A stretch of 64,000 nt of DNA. Origin: Burkholderia vietnamiensis LMG 10929. Lineage in GTDB: Bacteria > Pseudomonadota > Gammaproteobacteria > Burkholderiales > Burkholderiaceae. Below are positions 46,774-64,000 of this stretch, one piece after another. Under the pieces are notes generated by a model that was not told where the DNA came from, ran no database searches, and saw only the letters and a program-made list of their open reading frames with translations. Both the position numbers and the translations under genes were made by a program. Location: contig NZ_CP009632.1 of NCBI RefSeq assembly GCF_000959445.1, positions 682,001 to 746,000 of the forward strand, written 5' to 3'. The stretch's first letter is position 1. Each line of letters opens with the position of its first letter.

Positions 46774-46777
<4 letters not shown>
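43445..46777 (+). CDS. PKS module part: luciferase-like monooxygenase-DH C-terminal half-KR-ACP
   Basis: A 1,110-residue protein. Residues 1-345 are an LLM-class, FMN-dependent monooxygenase of the MupA-like group found in PKSs (FGLMFFASSEEA, VWVPERHFTEFG, EWSMVDNLSNGRVGVSFASG, VWVTAASNPQTFVRAGEVGA). Residues 360-505 are the C-terminal hot-dog of a dehydratase, with HPAFLDACSRV (His422, Asp427). KR1 covers about 530-945: YLVTGGLGGLGLRLAS, the LDD motif in HLAGALDDALL (B-type), Ser858 and Tyr871 (QGNYAAANSF). The ACP has Ser1035 in GLDSLVAL. The acidic tail DDLDELDEDELSELIAQEIG is a docking element. The oxygenase is probably the alpha-hydroxylase that adds one chain hydroxyl. Both ends overlap neighbours by ATGA. 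Confidence 0.93.
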
Positions 46778-60240
<13,463 letters not shown>

Positions 60241-60250
60241 GGAGCCTTCG

Positions 60251-61867
60251 TTGACCATTTCGTCCAACACGCAGGTCTACCTGCGACAGAACATCCAGTT
60301 CGAACCGTTGATCAACAGCTGGTACGCGTGGTTCCACACGCTGCCGCCGCTGACCGCCGCGCTCAACGTGGCTGAGCGGTTCCTGCCGCTGCTGAAGTCG
60401 TACGCCGCATCGCCGCTGATGCATGCGGCCGCGTGCAAGGACCCCGCGATGCGCGGCGGCCCGTTCCTCGATCTGGACGGCAAGCGCATCGACGAGATCC
60501 GCGCGCTGATCGAGCAGACCGAGCGCCGCGCGACCCGGCAGCTGGAGCTGGCGAAGGCCTACAAGGCGTTCGCCGCGCTGCTGCTGGACCAGGCGAAGGG
60601 AATGGCCTCGGACCCGCTCTATCGCGCGCTTCCCGACGTGTTGAAGGGTTACGTCGAGATCTATTACGACCTGAATCACAACCCGTCGTTCCGGATCTTC
60701 GAAAGCCTGCTGTACGCGAGCCCGTTCTACGCGCGCGATGCGCAGAGCATCGCGCTGTCGGCGATCGAGGAACACACGCCGCGGCCGTTCATCCTCAGCA
60801 CGCCGCGGCTCGGCGACGAGCGCACGCTGTTCCGCGACATGGCGTTCGACGAGCCCGCGCTCGACGCGCTGTTCCGCATGCGCGAGACGCCCGCCAGCTA
60901 CGCGAAGATCGTCGACCTGATGCGCGTGGAGGAACGCGACGAGCCGCTGTTCCGCTCGTTCTTCGTCGAGGAGGCGCCGGCGCCGAAGCCGGACCGCTCG
61001 TTCGACGGCGACGACGTCCGGATCCACTACTACGGCCATGCGTGCCTGCTGATCCAGAGCCGCGGCGTGAGCATCCTGATCGACCCGGCGATCAGCTACG
61101 GCTACGACACCGCGCTGCCGCGCTATACGTTCGCGGACCTGCCGGACCAGATCGACTACGTGCTCATCACGCACAGCCATCACGACCACATCGTGCTCGA
61201 AACGCTGCTGCAGCTTCGCCACAAGATCAAGACCGTGGTGGTCGGCAGGAACCTCGACGGCTTTCCGCAGGATCCGTCGCTGCAACTGGCGTTGCGCCAG
61301 CTCGGCTTCGCCGACGTGCTCGAAGTCCGCGACGCGCAGGAGATCCCGCTGCCCGGCGGCGCCATCACGGCCATTCCGTTCCTCGGCGAACACAACGACC
61401 TCGCGATCCAGAGCAAGCAGAGCTTCATGATTCGCTTCGGCTCGCGCTCGGCGCTGTGCATCGCCGATTCGTGCAACCTCGATCTGTGCCTCTACGAGCA
61501 CGTGTTCCGGCTGGTCGGCAAGCCCGACACGCTGTTCGTCGGGATGGAGACCGAAGGCGCGCCGCCGTCGTGGGTCTACGGCCCGCTGTTTCCGCACGCG
61601 CTGCCGCGCGACATCGACCAGTCGCGCCGCGCGCGCGGCTGCCAGTTCGGCGAGGCCGCCGCACTGGTGGACGACTTCGCGTTCAACGCGGCGTACGTCT
61701 ATGCGATGGGTCAGGAGCCGTGGCTGAACCATCTGCTCGACAACACCTTCGACGAAAACTCGCCCAGCCACGTCCAGTCCACGCAATTCGTCGCGCACTG
61801 CAAGGCCAAGGGCATCGCGTCGGAAATCCTGTACGGGACGAGGGAGATCGTGCTTTGTCAGAACTGA
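60251..61867 (+). CDS. CmlA-like diiron beta-hydroxylase (metallo-beta-lactamase fold)
   Basis: A 538-residue protein of the same size as CmlA of chloramphenicol synthesis. The start is TTG at 60251, six bases after GGAG, 10 bases behind the preceding stop. Residues 1-240 are the helical N-terminal domain that in CmlA contacts the NRPS. From about 250 a metallo-beta-lactamase fold follows: IHYYGHACLLIQS, then VLITHSHHDHIVLE with the HxHxDH metal motif (His308, His310, Asp312, His313), and IPFLGEHNDLAI, ADSCNLDL near 410. CmlA-type enzymes add a beta-hydroxyl to an aminoacyl-carrier substrate. The next gene is an NRPS whose A-domain residues look aromatic, so beta-hydroxytyrosine formation is the best guess, in agreement with occidiofungin composition. 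Confidence 0.85.
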   Translation: MTISSNTQVYLRQNIQFEPLINSWYAWFHTLPPLTAALNVAERFLPLLKSYAASPLMHAAACKDPAMRGGPFLDLDGKRIDEIRALIEQTERRATRQLELAKAYKAFAALLLDQAKGMASDPLYRALPDVLKGYVEIYYDLNHNPSFRIFESLLYASPFYARDAQSIALSAIEEHTPRPFILSTPRLGDERTLFRDMAFDEPALDALFRMRETPASYAKIVDLMRVEERDEPLFRSFFVEEAPAPKPDRSFDGDDVRIHYYGHACLLIQSRGVSILIDPAISYGYDTALPRYTFADLPDQIDYVLITHSHHDHIVLETLLQLRHKIKTVVVGRNLDGFPQDPSLQLALRQLGFADVLEVRDAQEIPLPGGAITAIPFLGEHNDLAIQSKQSFMIRFGSRSALCIADSCNLDLCLYEHVFRLVGKPDTLFVGMETEGAPPSWVYGPLFPHALPRDIDQSRRARGCQFGEAAALVDDFAFNAAYVYAMGQEPWLNHLLDNTFDENSPSHVQSTQFVAHCKAKGIASEILYGTREIVLCQN

Positions 61868-64000
61868 ATCTCAATGCGCTGTCGACCAGCGGGCAATACC
61901 GGGAACACGCGGCGTTCTGGCGCGACGCGCTCGGCCGCAGCGCCGAGGACTTCCGGCTGCAGCAGGCGTGGCAAGCCTATGCACTGCCGCTCGGCCCCGC
62001 GCCGGAACTGACGTACGCGCTCGACGGCGACGCGTCGCTCACGCTCGACAAGCTCGCCGCCGGCAACGAGCTCGGCGCGTTCGTCGTGCTGCTGGCTGCG
62101 CTGTTCCGCGTGCTGGCCCGTTACGGCGACACGTCCGCGGCGTTCGTCGAGACCCCGGGCCTCGTCGCCGCGGCCGCACGCGATCTGACCGATCCGCTGC
62201 CGCTGTTCGACGCGATCGAGCCCGGCCCGACGGTTCGCGCGTATCTGAACCAGCTGCGCGACACGGTGCAGCGCAGCTATTCGTATCAGGATTTTCCGGT
62301 GGCCGCGCTCGCGCACCAGCTGCACGGCGAACGGCGCACGACCAACGTCGGCGTGCGCTTCGACGGGCTTCACGAAGCGTGGGCGGCGGCGGACTACGAC
62401 CTGTCGATCGAGATCAGACGCCGCGCGGGCTACGAGATCGTGCTGACGGGCCGGCCAACGGTGTTCACGCTGCACTATCTGCGGCACCTCGCACGCCATC
62501 TGGGCAACGTCGTGGCCGGCTTCGGCGCGCTGGACGCGCCGCTCGACACCGTGTCGCTGCTCGACGACGCCGAGCGCGCGCGCCTGCGTGCGCATGCGGC
62601 GCCCGTCGCGGTCCGGGGCACCTTCCTCGAACAGTTCGCGCAGCGGGTCGCCGCCGCGCCGGACAGCATCGCCGTCGCGAGCGCCGAGGCGTCGCTGACC
62701 TATGCCGAACTCGACGACCAGGCGTCCCGGCTCGCGCAGTTCCTGCGCGCCGAATACGCGATCGAACGCGGCGACGTGGTGGGCGTCGTGGCCGACCGTT
62801 CGGTCCGCTGGATCGTCGGTCTGCTCGGCGCGCTGAAGGCCGGCGCGGTCTATCTGCCGCTGGACCCGGAGTTTCCGCCGGAGCGGCTGCGCTTCATGAT
62901 CGACGACGCGAAGGTCAAAGCGCTGCTGACGCAATCGGAACATCTGTCCCTGCTCGCCGACTTCTGGGCGATTCCGATGTTCGCGCTCGACTTCCAGCTC
63001 GACACGCTCGAGCCCGCACCGGAACCGGCGCAGGCCGACGTGCGGCCCGACGATGCGGCGTACGTCATCTACACGTCCGGCTCGACGGGCGTACCGAAGG
63101 GCGTCGTGCTCGAACACGCCGGGCTGCTGAACATGGCGCGGTACCACGTGGACGCGTTCGGCTTCGACGCTGACGACCGCTTCGTCCAGTTCTACTCGCC
63201 CGGGTTCGACGGCTCGATCATGGAGATCTTCGTCACGCTGCTTGCGCGCGCGCGTCTGGTGCTGGCGAAACCGAGCGTGATCCGCGACGTGCCGCGTTTC
63301 GTCGAATACGTCGCGCAGCAGCGCGTCACCACCATCAACGCGACGCCGGCCTATCTCGCCGCGCTCGACTGGCGCGCGCTCGACACCGTGAAACGCGTGA
63401 TCAGCGCGGGCGACGCCGCGCGCGCGGCCGAGCTGCGCGAGCTGGCGCGTACCCGCATCTGCCACAACTCGTACGGCCCCACCGAGGCGACCGTCTGTAT
63501 CGCCGACTACGTGGTCGATCCCGCGATCGCGTACGGCAGCCGTCTGCCGGTCGGCCGCCCGATCAGCAATACGCACCTGTACCTGCTCGACGAGCACGGC
63601 GCGCTCGCGCCCGACGGCTGCACGGGCGAGGTCTGCGTGTCGGGCGTCGCGCTGGCGCGCGGCTATCTCGGCCGCGACGACCTGACGGCCGCCGCGTTCG
63701 TCGCGCATCCGTTCGAACCCGGCGAGCGCCTGTATCGCACCGGCGACCTCGGCGTGTGGCTGCCGGACGGCAACCTGGAAATCACCGGCCGCCGCGACAC
63801 GCAGGTGAAAATCCGCGGCTACCGCATCGAGATCGGCGAGATCGAAGCGGCGCTGCGGCAGCATCCCGACGTCGCGGACGCGATCGTGTTCGTGCGCGAG
63901 GACGCCGCGCAGCACAAGCAGCTGATGGCCTGCGTCGCCCCGGCGACGGCGAGCGCCGCGAGCCTGCGCGAGCACTTGAGGGCACATCTGCCCGCCTTCA
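61855..64000 (+). CDS. NRPS, partial at window end: C-domain remnant-A...
   Basis: The frame runs off the window (715 codons seen). The TTG at 61855 has AGGGAG eight bases upstream and overlaps the CmlA-like gene by 13 bases. Residues 1-235 resemble the second half of a condensation domain (QREHAAFWRDAL-like start, SYSYQDFPVAALAHQLHG, DTVSLLDDAERARL) but have no HHxxxDG, so this is a non-catalytic remnant or linker. The A domain follows from about 245 (LTYAELDDQASRLAQFL, VIYTSGSTGVPKGVVLEH near 400, NSYGPTEATVC, YRTGDLGVWLPDGNLEI, QVKIRGYRIEIGEIEAAL). My reading of the specificity residues is D-G-M-N-I-A-S-V-C. The I-A-x-V-C part resembles Phe/Tyr codes, but the rest matches no code I know, so the substrate is uncertain. 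Confidence 0.9.
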   Translation, partial: MSELNLNALSTSGQYREHAAFWRDALGRSAEDFRLQQAWQAYALPLGPAPELTYALDGDASLTLDKLAAGNELGAFVVLLAALFRVLARYGDTSAAFVETPGLVAAAARDLTDPLPLFDAIEPGPTVRAYLNQLRDTVQRSYSYQDFPVAALAHQLHGERRTTNVGVRFDGLHEAWAAADYDLSIEIRRRAGYEIVLTGRPTVFTLHYLRHLARHLGNVVAGFGALDAPLDTVSLLDDAERARLRAHAAPVAVRGTFLEQFAQRVAAAPDSIAVASAEASLTYAELDDQASRLAQFLRAEYAIERGDVVGVVADRSVRWIVGLLGALKAGAVYLPLDPEFPPERLRFMIDDAKVKALLTQSEHLSLLADFWAIPMFALDFQLDTLEPAPEPAQADVRPDDAAYVIYTSGSTGVPKGVVLEHAGLLNMARYHVDAFGFDADDRFVQFYSPGFDGSIMEIFVTLLARARLVLAKPSVIRDVPRFVEYVAQQRVTTINATPAYLAALDWRALDTVKRVISAGDAARAAELRELARTRICHNSYGPTEATVCIADYVVDPAIAYGSRLPVGRPISNTHLYLLDEHGALAPDGCTGEVCVSGVALARGYLGRDDLTAAAFVAHPFEPGERLYRTGDLGVWLPDGNLEITGRRDTQVKIRGYRIEIGEIEAALRQHPDVADAIVFVREDAAQHKQLMACVAPATASAASLREHLRAHLPAF

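Overview
The window looks like part of a Burkholderia chromosome (cepacia-complex type or a close relative; this is inference). The grounds are high-GC coding sequence, a VgrG/Rhs type VI secretion (T6SS) effector locus, IS families common in that genus, and a lipopeptide assembly line whose parts match what I recall of the occidiofungin/burkholdine antifungals of Burkholderia.

Positions 1-18,900 are an accessory region. It holds two serine recombinases, a glycosyltransferase plus S41 peptidase pair, a lone TonB-type C-terminal domain, an AbiEi/AbiEii toxin-antitoxin pair with two look-alike palindromes, and a dense pile of nested insertion sequences (two IS21, two copies of one IS3 element plus a third IS3 fragment, two IS30-type, one IS5). 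Several insertions can be ordered in time from their junctions and target duplications.

Positions 18,900-31,900, all on the minus strand, are a T6SS effector island. Read in the direction of transcription it has TssF, a VgrG with a C-terminal lipase domain, an ankyrin protein (probable immunity), a membrane protein, an EagR-type chaperone, a PAAR-Rhs toxin with a WHH nuclease tip, and a run of three immunity-type genes (SMI1/KNR4, NTF2-fold, imm11). A zinc-ribbon gene cut by an IS closes the row. An IS110 element with a structured left end, a candidate bridge RNA, follows at 32-33.4 kb.

Positions 34,485-64,000, all on the plus strand, are the start of a PKS/NRPS glycolipopeptide cluster that runs off the right edge. 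The genes are a type II thioesterase, a UDP-glucuronate decarboxylase (UDP-xylose supply), a diaminobutyrate aminotransferase, a TauD/SyrP-like dioxygenase, three translationally coupled megasynthase genes, a CmlA-like beta-hydroxylase and a second NRPS. The assembly line reads FAAL-ACP-KS-(dead AT)-DH N-half / flavin monooxygenase-DH C-half-KR-ACP / KS-(dead AT)-KR-ACP-KS-AT-ACP-aminotransferase-C-A(Ser)-PCP-C / (C remnant)-A... Three KS domains, one alpha-hydroxylase, two KRs and one aminotransferase on a C12 starter would give a 3-amino-5,6,7-trihydroxy-C18 acid followed by Ser. That is the lipid and first residue of occidiofungin. The most unusual points are a dehydratase domain split across two genes by a luciferase-like monooxygenase, and the loss of two of the three acyltransferases by decay of their active sites.
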